NCBI GenBank assembly: GCA_002389045.1 | Contig: DGNS01000013.1 | Coordinates: 1-64,000, forward strand | Source of the DNA: Thiotrichaceae bacterium UBA4486 | GTDB taxonomy: Bacteria > Pseudomonadota > Gammaproteobacteria > Eutrophobiales > Eutrophobiaceae | DNA length: 64,000 bases | Reading direction: 5' to 3' | Shown here: positions 34,125-43,230 of the stretch, in pieces | Layout: each line of letters begins with the position of its first letter | Position numbering within the stretch: the first letter of the stretch is position 1 | Notes under the pieces: generated by a model | The model's input: the letters and a program-made list of their open reading frames with translations, nothing else | Databases searched by the model: none | What the model was told of the DNA's origin: nothing | Translations under genes and position numbers: made by a program

Positions 34125-35159
34125 TCAGTTGTCAACGGCTTCTCCGAGTACACGTGGCCGGGTGAAATGATCAAGCAGGGGCACGAGCGCATTCATGAAC
34201 AACACGGCAAAAGCGAAGCCATCCGGATAGGCGCCCCAACTGCGTATGACCCAGGTCATCAGTCCGACGCCGGCCGCAAAGATCAAGCGGCCGGTTGCCG
34301 TGGTCGCCGAGGACACCGGATCGGTGACAATAAAAAACGCGCCGAGCAGGGTGGACACGGTAAAGACATGGAACAGTGGTGAGGCATAAACGCCGGCATC
34401 GAAACCGTAAAAGACAAGACTCACCAGAAACAGGGTGGCGATGACCGTGGCGGGCATCTGCCAGGCAATGATTTTCCTGAACACCAGCCAGAGGCCGGCG
34501 GCGAGAAACGTAATGGCCACCCATTCCAGGCCGGTCCCGGCGACAAGCCCGTAGCGCGGGTCGGTGGTGAATTCACCGATCATGTTCATGCCGCCCAGCT
34601 GCGATTGCATATGCGTCAACGGTGTTGCGGCGCTGATCGCATCGATATCCGCGATACTGTCCCGGCCGCTGAAGATCAGCGCCAGCGTGTCAAGCAGCCC
34701 CGGGGATCCGCTGTGCAGCGAATACACCGCCGGCCAGACGTTCATGTCCGCGGGAAAACTCAACAGCACGAATACGAACCCGGCCATGGCCGGGTTAAAG
34801 AGATTGCCGCCGAGACCGCCGTAGGCATGTTTGACCAGCATGACGGCAAACAGGATCCCGCACAGGTTGATCCACCAGGGTGTCAGCGGCGAAATACACA
34901 AGGCATAGAGTAATGCCGTGATGATGACGCTGTAATCGAACAGGAAAAGTTTCACCGGCAGTCCGCGAACACGCAGCATCACGGCCTCGGCCGCGAGCGC
35001 AAACAGTACGGCCAGCAGGCATTGCACCAGCACACCCCAGTGCACCACCAGGGCGTAGACCAGGATGCCGGGCACGAGCGCAATCACGACTTCGCGCATG
35101 ATACCGGCGACTGTCGAGCCGTCGTGTTTGTGCGGTGAACTGATTATATGCCGGCTCAA
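34125..35159 (-). CDS. rnfD: Rnf complex subunit D
   Basis: A 344-residue multi-helix membrane subunit, homologous to NqrB. It has GGLGGNLFNPAMAGFVF and the flavin motif as ISAATPLTHMQ, where the usual SGAT reads SAAT but the acceptor Thr is kept. It overlaps rnfC by 4 bp. With RnfG it would carry ApbE-attached FMN. Confidence 0.95.
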   Translation of the reverse strand: MSRHIISSPHKHDGSTVAGIMREVVIALVPGILVYALVVHWGVLVQCLLAVLFALAAEAVMLRVRGLPVKLFLFDYSVIITALLYALCISPLTPWWINLCGILFAVMLVKHAYGGLGGNLFNPAMAGFVFVLLSFPADMNVWPAVYSLHSGSPGLLDTLALIFSGRDSIADIDAISAATPLTHMQSQLGGMNMIGEFTTDPRYGLVAGTGLEWVAITFLAAGLWLVFRKIIAWQMPATVIATLFLVSLVFYGFDAGVYASPLFHVFTVSTLLGAFFIVTDPVSSATTATGRLIFAAGVGLMTWVIRSWGAYPDGFAFAVLFMNALVPLLDHFTRPRVLGEAVDN

Positions 35160-36676
35160 CGGTCTGTGCCCCGTTCTTTCCTGCTGCGCGTACGCGCCAC
35201 GGCGGCGCGAACAAAGGCTTTGCGATCTGCATCCGTATCTCCTGATTCTGTCGCGGTTGTTGTGCTGCCGGCTTTTTGCTTCTGTTTGACCTCTTGTCTT
35301 TGTTGAAGACGCCGCTTTCGATTGAGAAAACGTTGTTCGGCGCGGGTAGCGCCCTGGCGGCGTTGTTCTTCGAGGGCAATTTCAAACTTGGCGTAGCGGT
35401 AATACTGCACCAGCGGGATATGACTCGGACAGACACAGGAACAACAGCCGCATTCGATGCAGTCGAACAGGTGGTGCTGCCGGGTTTCATCAAAACGGTC
35501 GGCTTTGGCATACAGATACAACTGTTGCGGCAACAGGTTGACCGGGCAGACATCCGCGCAGCGGCCGCAACGAATACAGGGGAGTTCCTGTATCGGCGGG
35601 ATTTTCCTGCGCACGATAATGCAGTTGGTGGTCTTGGTAACCGGAATGTTGCAATCCCTGACCTGGGTGCCCATCATGGGGCCGCCGACGATGATCCGGG
35701 TATCGTTGCTATCCTCGTAACCGCAGAGTTTCAGGCAATCGCTGACCGGGGTGCCGAGCAGCACCTGCAGGTTGCGCGGGGTTTTGACTTCACCGGTGAC
35801 CGTGACATAGCGGGAAATCAGGGGTTCGCCACGGGTCACGGCCCGGTACACGGCGGCCGCGGTGGCGACATTATGGACGATGATGCCGATGTTGATGGAA
35901 AAGCCTCCGCTCGGCACTTCCTTGCCGGTGAGCACCTGGATCAGTTGTTTCTCGCCGCCGGCCGGGTAACGGGTCGGGACCCTGACCAGTTCGATATCAT
36001 CATGGGCGGTGATGTGCCCGGCCAGCGCATCATGGGCTTCGGGCATATCCTCCTCGACAGCGATCACGCAGTGTTTTGCATTCACCGCGTGCCGGATCAT
36101 GCGCGCCCCGGAAACGACGTACATGGCTTTTTCGCGGATCAGGCGATCATCGCAGGTGATGTACGGTTCGCATTCAACCCCGTTGATGATCAACGTGTCG
36201 ACGGCATTATCCACACCTTCCTTCAGCTTGACATGCGCCGGAAAACCGGCGCCGCCGAGTCCGGCGATCCCACGGTCGCGGATGATTTCCTGCAAGGCCT
36301 GCGGGGTCAGCGCTGCATAATCGGTGACGGCCTCGATGGGGAACAACTCGTCCAGACCATCCGCGTCGATCACGATACAGGGTTCCCGGATACCGAAAGG
36401 ATGGGGAATATGATAGTCGCCGATATCCCGGACCACACCCGAGGTGGTGGCATGTACGGGAACACTGACATAACCCTCCGGTTCGGCAATGATCTGGCCC
36501 TTGAGCACGCGCTCACCGGGATTTACCAGCGGCCGTGCCGCCAGGCCGATGTGTTGTTTCAGCGGCAGGATGATCTGCCCGGGCAGCGGCACCAGCATGG
36601 ATGGCACATCCCTGGATTCATGCTTGTGCGTGTCCAGGTGCAGACCGCCGGAAAACCTGTGCAGCGTGCGGGTCAT
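35156..36676 (-). CDS. rnfC: Rnf complex subunit C
   Basis: A 506-residue peripheral subunit that binds NADH and FMN. It has RPLVNPGERVLKGQIIAEP early, the Gly-rich GLGGAGFPAHVKL, and two 4Fe-4S clusters: CIRCGRCADVCPVNLLP and CIECGCCSCVCPSHIPL. A short, basic C-terminal tail (about 80 residues, Lys/Arg/Gln-rich) follows; long repetitive tails are typical of gammaproteobacterial RnfC. It overlaps rnfB and rnfD by 4 bp each. Confidence 0.96.
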   Translation of the reverse strand: MTRTLHRFSGGLHLDTHKHESRDVPSMLVPLPGQIILPLKQHIGLAARPLVNPGERVLKGQIIAEPEGYVSVPVHATTSGVVRDIGDYHIPHPFGIREPCIVIDADGLDELFPIEAVTDYAALTPQALQEIIRDRGIAGLGGAGFPAHVKLKEGVDNAVDTLIINGVECEPYITCDDRLIREKAMYVVSGARMIRHAVNAKHCVIAVEEDMPEAHDALAGHITAHDDIELVRVPTRYPAGGEKQLIQVLTGKEVPSGGFSINIGIIVHNVATAAAVYRAVTRGEPLISRYVTVTGEVKTPRNLQVLLGTPVSDCLKLCGYEDSNDTRIIVGGPMMGTQVRDCNIPVTKTTNCIIVRRKIPPIQELPCIRCGRCADVCPVNLLPQQLYLYAKADRFDETRQHHLFDCIECGCCSCVCPSHIPLVQYYRYAKFEIALEEQRRQGATRAEQRFLNRKRRLQQRQEVKQKQKAGSTTTATESGDTDADRKAFVRAAVARTRSRKERGTDR

Positions 36677-37215
36677 TCGAGCAGGGGATTGGCCGGTTTG
36701 GCCCAGTGCCAGTCACGCAGGTTCAGCGGCGGTTTGACCATGGAAATGCAATCCACGGGACAGGGCGGCAGGCAGAGTTTGCAGCCCGTGCATTCGGACT
36801 CGATGACGGTATGCATCAGTTTCGGCGCCCCGACAATGGCATCCACCGGGCAGGCGCGAATGCATTTGAGACAACCGATGCACAGATCCTCGTCAATGAC
36901 GGCTACGCCCTCGCTGGTGGGTGTCAGATCACCGGCCAGCGGTTTCAGCGTATGACCGGTGAGGCGCGACAGGCTCTGGATGGTGATGTCTCCGCCCGGC
37001 GGGCAGCGGTTGATGTCGGCGCAGCCGTTGGCAATGGCCTCAGCGTAGGGCCGGCAACCGTCATAACCGCATTCCCCGCACTGGGTTTGCGGCAGTTGCC
37101 GATTGATTGCATCGACCAGAAGCGGATCATCGCTTGCGGTGTGATCCTCCCTGTCCAGGTAAACCACCGCCAGCAGCAGGATTACGACCAGCAGTATCAG
37201 TGTCAGGATTGCCAT
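36673..37215 (-). CDS. rnfB: Rnf complex subunit B
   Basis: The ferredoxin-like entry subunit. The 180-residue product has one N-terminal membrane helix (LTLILLVVILLLAVVYL), the 4Fe-4S motif QTQCGECGYDGCRPYAEAI near residue 45, then two 4Fe-4S ferredoxin motifs, CIGCLKCIRACPVDAIVG and CTGCKLCLPPCPVDCISM. The start at 37215 (TGATG) overlaps the rnfA stop by 1 bp, which fixes it; earlier in-frame starts lie within rnfA. Confidence 0.96.
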   Translation of the reverse strand: MAILTLILLVVILLLAVVYLDREDHTASDDPLLVDAINRQLPQTQCGECGYDGCRPYAEAIANGCADINRCPPGGDITIQSLSRLTGHTLKPLAGDLTPTSEGVAVIDEDLCIGCLKCIRACPVDAIVGAPKLMHTVIESECTGCKLCLPPCPVDCISMVKPPLNLRDWHWAKPANPLLE

Positions 37216-37796
37216 CAACCCTGAAACATACCGGCAAAGCCCATGAACGCCATGGCCATGAGACCGGCACTGATGAGTGTGATCGGCGTACCCCGGAATG
37301 CGGACGGAATATCCAGGGCTTCGAGCCGCTGTCGCATGGCGGTGAGCAGCATCAGGACCAGGGCAAATCCGAGGGCGCAGCCGAAGCCGTAGACAAGGGC
37401 CTGGAACGGGCCTGCCGCCTGATCCAGGCTCAGTAACAGACTGCCGATGACAGCCGTATTCATCCCGGCGAGTGGAAAAAACACCGGCATCTGCTTCAAT
37501 TTGCCGTCCGGCAGATACCGGCATGCTTGTTTAATGAACACCATGACGGCAAAGATGAGGATCACCATCACCGGCAACATCAGCATTTCAAGTGCGGCCG
37601 GGATCAGCAGCAAGACCGAGATACTGTAACCGGCGAGACAGACCAGGGGCGTGAGTATGATCAAGGTCATGCCCAGCCCCCTGGCGACATCCAGCCGCCG
37701 CGAGTAGCCTTCGGCGGCCTCACCGCCGAGGGCGTGTTCCAGAAACAGGTTGTTGACCAGCGCCGTACCGAAAACAATCGCTGCCAGATCGGACAT
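37215..37796 (-). CDS. rnfA: Rnf complex subunit A
   Basis: A 193-residue, six-helix membrane subunit homologous to NqrE. It has the family opening FGTALVNNLFLEHALG. The position where RnfA/NqrE carry the first Cys (G-C-TFLA) reads LEHALGGEAAEG, so that Cys motif is not evident here; the second appears replaced by GMNTAVIGSLLLSLDQ without the usual NCA. The loss of both metal-site Cys is notable. It starts 5 bp after metG and begins the rnfABCDG run. Confidence 0.88.
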   Translation of the reverse strand: MSDLAAIVFGTALVNNLFLEHALGGEAAEGYSRRLDVARGLGMTLIILTPLVCLAGYSISVLLLIPAALEMLMLPVMVILIFAVMVFIKQACRYLPDGKLKQMPVFFPLAGMNTAVIGSLLLSLDQAAGPFQALVYGFGCALGFALVLMLLTAMRQRLEALDIPSAFRGTPITLISAGLMAMAFMGFAGMFQG

Positions 37797-37801
37797 GGAA
37801 G

Positions 37802-39850
37802 TTATTTGATGCGCATACCGGGTTGCGCCCCGGTATCCGGATTGAGTATAAAAATATCCCGGCCGCCGGGTCCGGCTGCGAGCACCATGCCCTCGGAGAC
37901 GCCAAAGCGCATTTTCCGCGGCGCCAGGTTGACGACCATGACTGTCAGCCTGTCTATCAGCTGCTCCGGTTCGTAGGCGGCCTTGATGCCGGCAAAGACG
38001 TTGCGGGTTTCACCGCCGAGATCCAGCGTCAGTTGCAGCAGCTTGTCGGCGCCATCGACGTGCTCGGCCCGGATGATGCGGGCCACGCGCAGGTCCACTT
38101 TCATGAAATCCTCGATACCTATCTGCTCACTGACAGGATCGGATTGCAGGTAATCGCCGTGCCCGGTGTCGTTTGTGTTCTGTTCCGTGGTCATCAGGTC
38201 GCTTTTACTCTCCTCGATCAGGGCGTCAATTTTTTCCTTTTCCACTCGCGTCATCAGCGGCAGGAAGTTGTTGATGGTGTGGTTCAGCAACGGCGTTTTC
38301 AAATCCTTCCAGGCCAGCGCTTCGACGTTGAGAAAGGTTTCGGCTTTTTGTGCCATTACCGGTAATACCGGTTTCAGGTAAATCATCAACAGGCGAAACA
38401 GGTTCAGGCCCATGGTGCAGATATCATGCACCTCCCGCTCCCTGCCGTCTTCCTTGATCAGTTGCCAGGGCTTCATGCGGTCGATGTATTGATTGGCCTC
38501 GTCGGCCAGCAGCATGATCTCGCGCATGGCCTTGCTGTACTCGCGGTTATCGTACAGCGCCGCGACGTCCGTAGTGCCGGAACCCGAGACCATGCGATCG
38601 TATAATTGCGGTTCGGACAATTGCGCCGACAGGCGGCTGTCAAAGCGCTTGTTGATGAATCCCGCGCAACGGCTGGCGATGTTGACCACCTTGCCGACCA
38701 GATCGGCATTGACCCGATGGATAAAGTCCTCGAGATTGAGATCGATATCTTCCAGGCGATTGGAGAGCTTGGCGGCGAAATAATAACGCAGGTATTCCGG
38801 ATCCAGGTGCTTCAGCCAGGTTTCCGCCTTGATGAAGGTGCCGCGGGTCTTGGACATTTTCTGCCCGTCGACGGTGAGAAAACCGTGGATATACACGGCA
38901 CTGGGGGTGCGAAAACCGCTGCCGTGGAGCATGGCCGGCCAGAACAGGCAATGGAAATACATGATGTCCTTGCCGATGAAGTGGTACATCTCGGTATCGC
39001 CGCCCGGACGGGTGAAGGCCTCGAAGTCCAGGCCCTCGCGGTCGCAGAGGTTTTTGAAACTGGCCAGGTAACCGATAGGCGCATCCAGCCAGACATAGAA
39101 GTACTTGTCTATCTCGCCGGGAATGCTGAAACCGAAGTAGGGCGCATCGCGGGAGATGTCCCATTGCTGCAGTCCGGCCTCGAACCACTCGTCGAGCTTG
39201 TTGGCCACTTCTTCCTGCAGGTGCCCGGCGCGTGTCCATGTCTTCAACATGTCCTCGAAATCGGGCAGGTTGAAAAACAAGTGCTCGGATGCCTTTTCCA
39301 CCGGTTTGGCGCCGCTGATGGCGGAGACAGGGTTGATCAGTTCGGTGGGGTTGTAGGTCTTGTTGCAGACCTCGCAGCCGTCACCGTACTGGTCCTCGGC
39401 CTTGCAATGCGGGCACTGGCCGCGGATGAAGCGATCCGGCAGAAACATGTTCTTTTCCGGATCATAGAGCTGCTTGATGGTGCGCCGGCTGATGTGTCCG
39501 GCGTCCTTCAACGCCTGGTATATTTCTTCCGCCAGGGCGCGGTTCTCCTCCGAGTGTGTGCTGTAGTAATTATCGAAATCCACGGCGAAGCCGGCGAAAT
39601 CCTGCTGATGGGCGAGGCTCATTTTTTCGATCAGCGCCTCGGGAGTAATCCCCTCCTGTTCAGCGCGCAACATCACCGGTGTACCGTGGGTATCGTCGGC
39701 GCAGACGTAATAACATTCATGCCCCTGCATTTTCTGGAAACGTACCCAGATGTCGGTCTGGATGTATTCCACCAGGTGGCCGATGTGGATGGGGCCGTTG
39801 GCATAGGGCAGGGCGCTGGTAACAAGTATTTTTCTCTGGGTATTTTCCAT
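37802..39850 (-). CDS. metG: Methionyl-tRNA synthetase
   Basis: Charges tRNA-Met with methionine. The 682-residue product has the class I HIGH motif in YANGPIHIGHLVEYIQTD, a Cys-rich zinc knuckle (CPHCKAEDQYGDGCEVC), the KMSKS loop as GQKMSKTRGT, and an anticodon-binding helical domain. A C-terminal tRNA-binding OB-fold (about 575-682) begins at IGIEDFMKVDLRVARI. Full length as in E. coli. It reads directly into rnfA, 5 bp away, so the rnf genes may share its promoter. Confidence 0.98.
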   Translation of the reverse strand: MENTQRKILVTSALPYANGPIHIGHLVEYIQTDIWVRFQKMQGHECYYVCADDTHGTPVMLRAEQEGITPEALIEKMSLAHQQDFAGFAVDFDNYYSTHSEENRALAEEIYQALKDAGHISRRTIKQLYDPEKNMFLPDRFIRGQCPHCKAEDQYGDGCEVCNKTYNPTELINPVSAISGAKPVEKASEHLFFNLPDFEDMLKTWTRAGHLQEEVANKLDEWFEAGLQQWDISRDAPYFGFSIPGEIDKYFYVWLDAPIGYLASFKNLCDREGLDFEAFTRPGGDTEMYHFIGKDIMYFHCLFWPAMLHGSGFRTPSAVYIHGFLTVDGQKMSKTRGTFIKAETWLKHLDPEYLRYYFAAKLSNRLEDIDLNLEDFIHRVNADLVGKVVNIASRCAGFINKRFDSRLSAQLSEPQLYDRMVSGSGTTDVAALYDNREYSKAMREIMLLADEANQYIDRMKPWQLIKEDGREREVHDICTMGLNLFRLLMIYLKPVLPVMAQKAETFLNVEALAWKDLKTPLLNHTINNFLPLMTRVEKEKIDALIEESKSDLMTTEQNTNDTGHGDYLQSDPVSEQIGIEDFMKVDLRVARIIRAEHVDGADKLLQLTLDLGGETRNVFAGIKAAYEPEQLIDRLTVMVVNLAPRKMRFGVSEGMVLAAGPGGRDIFILNPDTGAQPGMRIK

Positions 39851-39979
39851 CAGTGGGCAGTTATTCCGGATTGCGGGTTTGCTGGCGGCATTGTATCAAT
39901 CTTCGGCAACGAATTAATCCGCGATCCTTCATTGTGGTATTATGCGACCGGAATAAATTCAACATTCATCGGTAACTCC

Positions 39980-41071
39980 ATGTCAGAAATCAATCAGGAA
40001 ACAATCAACACCGCCCTGGCGCAGTACCAGGATCCTTACCTCGGCACCGACCTGGTCAGCGCCAAAGCCGTCAAGGCGATAGAGATTGACGGCGCTACCG
40101 TCCATATCACTGTTCAGCCGGGCTTCCCCTGCCTGGGCCATCATGAGGAATTGAAAGGCGCCCTCGGCACCCTGGTGCAGAGCCTGCCCGGGGTGGAATC
40201 GGCAGTCATCGAAATCAACACCGACATAGCTTCCAAGGCCGTACAGCAGGGTGTGCAACTGTTGCCGCAAGTGAAAAACACCATTGCCGTGGCTTCCGGC
40301 AAGGGCGGAGTGGGCAAATCCACCACCGCCATCAACCTGGCCCTGGCCCTGCAAGCCGAAGGCGCCAATGTCGGTATTCTCGATGCCGACATCTACGGTC
40401 CCAGCCAGCCGCGCATGCTGGGTTATCACGGCAAGCCGGACAGCAAGGACGGTAAATCGGTGGAGCCGAACGTCAGCTATCACCTGCAGTCCATGTCCAT
40501 CGGTTATCTGATCGACGAGGAGACGCCGATGATCTGGCGCGGTCCCATGGCCACCTCGGCGCTGGAGCAGTTGATCCGGGATACCAACTGGCGCGATCTC
40601 GATTACCTGGTGATCGATCTGCCGCCCGGCACCGGCGATATCCAGTTGACGCTGTCCCAGAAGATCCCGCTGAGCGGCGCCATCATCGTTACCACGCCCC
40701 AGGACATCGCCCTGCTGGATGCGCGCAAGGCGCTGAAAATGTTCGAGAAGGTCAATGTTACGGTGCTGGGCCTGGTGGAAAACATGAGTGTGCACATTTG
40801 CAGCCAGTGCGGTCATGCCGAGCATATTTTCGGTTCCGGTGGCGGTGAGACCATGGCGGCGCAATATGACGTCGATCTGCTCGGCGCCCTGCCGCTGGAA
40901 ATGGCGATTCGCGAAGGTGTGGACAACGGCAAACCCACGGTGGCGTTGCAACCGGATTCCCCGTCTTCAGTAATGTACCGGGAAATCGCCCGCAAGGCGG
41001 CGGCAAAACTGTCCCTGCAATCGAAGGACTACAGCAGCCGTTTTCCGAAGATCGTGGTTGAGAACAAGTAA
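39980..41071 (+). CDS. apbC: Fe-S cluster carrier ApbC/Mrp
   Basis: A P-loop ATPase that binds and transfers 4Fe-4S clusters. The 363-residue product has an N-terminal DUF59/MIP18-like domain (about 1-90) and a deviant Walker A SGKGGVGKST near residue 108, then DADIYGPSQPRML, VIDLPPGTGD and the cluster Cys pair CSQCGH near 277. ATG 39980 was chosen because the family begins here; the frame remains open far upstream across metG, but that part is antisense. It is divergent from metG. Confidence 0.96.
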   Translation: MSEINQETINTALAQYQDPYLGTDLVSAKAVKAIEIDGATVHITVQPGFPCLGHHEELKGALGTLVQSLPGVESAVIEINTDIASKAVQQGVQLLPQVKNTIAVASGKGGVGKSTTAINLALALQAEGANVGILDADIYGPSQPRMLGYHGKPDSKDGKSVEPNVSYHLQSMSIGYLIDEETPMIWRGPMATSALEQLIRDTNWRDLDYLVIDLPPGTGDIQLTLSQKIPLSGAIIVTTPQDIALLDARKALKMFEKVNVTVLGLVENMSVHICSQCGHAEHIFGSGGGETMAAQYDVDLLGALPLEMAIREGVDNGKPTVALQPDSPSSVMYREIARKAAAKLSLQSKDYSSRFPKIVVENK

Positions 41072-41132
41072 CAGACTACAGACGACAGACTACAGACGAC
41101 AGACTACAGATTACAGATTACGGATTACGGAT
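41071..41132. repeat. Degenerate short tandem repeat
   Basis: Units of ACAGACTACAGACG occur about two and a half times, then degenerate to ACAGATT/ACGGATT units. It begins at the apbC stop and ends about 36 bp before the dcd start. It is not CRISPR-like: there are no unique spacers. Confidence 0.65.
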
Positions 41133-41167
41133 CGCGGAAGCCCGAACAACCAGAGGGGAAACAAGCA

Positions 41168-42481
41168 TTGACGATCAAAAGCGACAGGTGGATTCGCCGC
41201 ATGGCGGCCGAACACGGCATGATCGAGCCGTTCGAGGAACAACAGGTAAAGTATAACGGTGCGGATCGGCTGATTTCCTACGGCACCTCCAGTTACGGTT
41301 ACGACGTACGATGTTCCGACGAATTCAAGATCTTCACCAACGTGCATTCCGCCACGGTGGATCCGAAAAATTTCGATTCCAGCAGTTTTGTCGATATCAA
41401 GAACAGTTGTTGTATCATCCCGCCGAATTCATTTGCTCTGGCGAGAACGGTCGAATACTTCCGCATCCCGCGCAACGTGTTGACCATCTGCCTGGGAAAA
41501 AGCACGTATGCACGTTGTTTTCGCGGTGACACGCGGGTTGCCCTGGTGGATGGCACAGCGCCATCGTTGGAGGAAATGGCCCGGAGGGCGGAGTCGGGAG
41601 AGCTTTTCTGGGGCTACAGTATCGGGCCGGCGGGACGCTTGATCGTTACCATGCTGGAAGCACCGCGCTATATCGGGCGCGATCACCTGGTTGAAATACA
41701 ACTCGACAATGACGAAACCATTTGCGCCACTCCGGATCATCAGTTCCTGATGCGTGACGGGCGCTACCTGCCCGCCGCTGAATTGAGGCCCGATGATTCG
41801 TTAATGCCGCTTTATCGTAATATTAAGCGCGGCTATGAAATGGTTTACCAGCCCCTGAATGGACACCTGTATCCAACCCACCGTCTGGCTGACGAGTGGA
41901 ATCTTCGGCACGGGATTTACGAAGATGTATCGGGAACTCACAGGCACCATATTGATTACAACCGCCGCAATAATCAGCCCACTAATATCATGCGCATGGA
42001 GGCGTCTGAACATATTCGCATGCATAATGCCGAAACCTATGGCGAAGATTTTGACCCGCAAGAACATTCAGCGGCTATCCGTCAGGCTCTTGGTCGTCTT
42101 GCTTTGGATCCTGATTGGTCTGCGCATTACTCAAAGATGCAATCGGAACGCAACCACAGGGTGACCGGAGTTCGTGAGTTGTCCGGCGAACATGATGTTT
42201 ATTGCCTGACAGTACCGGAAGCCGGGAATTTCGCGCTTGAAGCGGGAGTCTTCGTTCACAACTGCGGCATAATAGTAAACGTAACGCCTCTGGAACCGGA
42301 GTGGGAAGGCCATGTGACGCTGGAGTTTTCCAACACCACCAACCTGCCGGCAAAGATCTACGCCAACGAGGGTGTGGCCCAGGTCATTTTTATTGAATCC
42401 GACGAGGTCTGCGAGACGTCCTACAAGGACCGCGATGGCAAGTACCAGGGCCAGACCGGAGTGACTTTGCCGAAAACCTGA
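41168..42481 (+). CDS. dcd: dCTP deaminase interrupted by an intein
   Basis: dCTP deaminase converts dCTP to dUTP for thymidylate synthesis. The open frame is 437 codons: 116 residues of deaminase, a 249-residue intein, then 72 residues of deaminase. Spliced length is 188, near the 193 of E. coli Dcd. Deaminase motifs are YGYDVR, the GKSTYAR / CG junction and the catalytic-Glu segment TPLEPEWEGHVTLEFSN. The junction falls in the conserved active-site loop, so splicing should be needed for activity. The start is TTG 41168, with GAGGGGAAAC upstream. Two further copies of its last 60 bp lie downstream. Confidence 0.95.
   Translation: MTIKSDRWIRRMAAEHGMIEPFEEQQVKYNGADRLISYGTSSYGYDVRCSDEFKIFTNVHSATVDPKNFDSSSFVDIKNSCCIIPPNSFALARTVEYFRIPRNVLTICLGKSTYARCFRGDTRVALVDGTAPSLEEMARRAESGELFWGYSIGPAGRLIVTMLEAPRYIGRDHLVEIQLDNDETICATPDHQFLMRDGRYLPAAELRPDDSLMPLYRNIKRGYEMVYQPLNGHLYPTHRLADEWNLRHGIYEDVSGTHRHHIDYNRRNNQPTNIMRMEASEHIRMHNAETYGEDFDPQEHSAAIRQALGRLALDPDWSAHYSKMQSERNHRVTGVRELSGEHDVYCLTVPEAGNFALEAGVFVHNCGIIVNVTPLEPEWEGHVTLEFSNTTNLPAKIYANEGVAQVIFIESDEVCETSYKDRDGKYQGQTGVTLPKT
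41516..42262 (+). mobile_element. Intein with HNH-like endonuclease motif inside Dcd
   Basis: A 249-residue in-frame insertion. It begins with the splicing nucleophile in CFRGDTRVALVDG (block A) and has block B as ICATPDHQFLMRDGRYLP, with the TxxH-type Thr and His. Block F is EHDVYCLTVPEAGNFAL and block G is GVFVHN followed by the extein Cys (+1). The middle holds HRHHIDYNRRNNQPTNIMRM, an HNH homing-endonuclease-like motif (His-His...Asn...Asn). All splicing residues are present. It is compact, and the endonuclease part may be small or decaying. Confidence 0.93.
42422..42481 (+). repeat. dcd 3'-end sequence, copy 1 (functional)
   Basis: The last 60 bp of dcd, encoding YKDRDGKYQGQTGVTLPKT and stop. 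Related copies occur at 43254-43304 and 44127-44186. Confidence 0.85.
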
Positions 42482-42558
42482 ACCCGCCATGAATGTGTGA
42501 ATGAATGCCTGCACTGTCACGTGACTGGTAACCGCCGGCAGCCTGTCTGACCGAAACC

Positions 42559-43230
42559 ATGCCGATTGGCTGCTTATCGTTAGTTGCTTTTTTCGCTCTG
42601 CTTGTTCTGCTGCCGTTCTTCCTGGCCGATGTCATGCTGACGGCATTGGGGAAGCTGGGGTTGTCCGCGCAGGAATCGCTGCTGGTCGCATTCATGATTT
42701 TCTTCGGTGGCGCAATCAATCTTCCCGTCAAACGCATCCCCCGGGAAACGACGATTGAACATGTCCCGTTCGGGTTTCTGGGATTTGATCGCTTGCTCAA
42801 GACCAGATCCGCCCGTCAGTACACGCTCATCGCGGTGAATGTGGGCGGATGCCTGGTACCGTGCGCTGTCGCTGTTTATGAACTGATGCGGTTAATGAAT
42901 TTCGGACCGGCCGGTGTCACCGCGGCTATCATCGCGTCCGGTATCAATATTGTCATCTGTTACAAACTAGCCCGTCCCATCCCGAAGGTCGGTATTGCAC
43001 TGCCGGCCCTGCTGCCGGGCTTTGTCGCCGCTCTGTGCGCAATCGTGTTACTGCCGCAGATGGCGCCGCCCGTGGCCTTTATTGCCGGTGTCCTCGGTCC
43101 CCTGGTCGGGGCCGACCTGATGCATCTGAAGGATATCGCCAACCTCGATACGCCGGTGGGCAGCATTGGCGGGGCGGGTACCTTCGACGGGATCGTGATA
43201 TCGGGTATTATCGCGGCGCTGCTGGCCTGA
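42559..43230 (+). CDS. DUF1614 family membrane protein
   Basis: A 223-residue multi-pass membrane protein with about seven hydrophobic segments. It matches DUF1614 in the GGAINLPVKRI and VGADLMHLKDI...GGAGTFDGIVISGIIAALLA segments. The family has no known function to me. Its last 41 codons are repeated at 43979-44103 after a toxin-antitoxin pair, and its stop is followed by a copy of the dcd tail. It probably came in with that mobile DNA or has been reshuffled by it. Confidence 0.82.
   Translation: MPIGCLSLVAFFALLVLLPFFLADVMLTALGKLGLSAQESLLVAFMIFFGGAINLPVKRIPRETTIEHVPFGFLGFDRLLKTRSARQYTLIAVNVGGCLVPCAVAVYELMRLMNFGPAGVTAAIIASGINIVICYKLARPIPKVGIALPALLPGFVAALCAIVLLPQMAPPVAFIAGVLGPLVGADLMHLKDIANLDTPVGSIGGAGTFDGIVISGIIAALLA

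Noticed and set aside
35276..36955. A 559-codon plus-strand open frame over rnfC
   Set aside because: It is antisense to rnfC and rnfB, which carry intact Fe-S cluster motifs. The plus-strand product is low-complexity and has no recognisable domain.
38606..39979. A plus-strand extension of apbC back across metG
   Set aside because: The frame is open, but the upstream part is antisense to metG, a clear gene. The conserved ApbC protein begins at 39980.
41071..41132. CRISPR array at the short repeats before dcd
   Set aside because: There are no unique spacers. The unit is only about 14 bp and degenerates, so it is a tandem repeat. No cas genes are present anywhere in the window.
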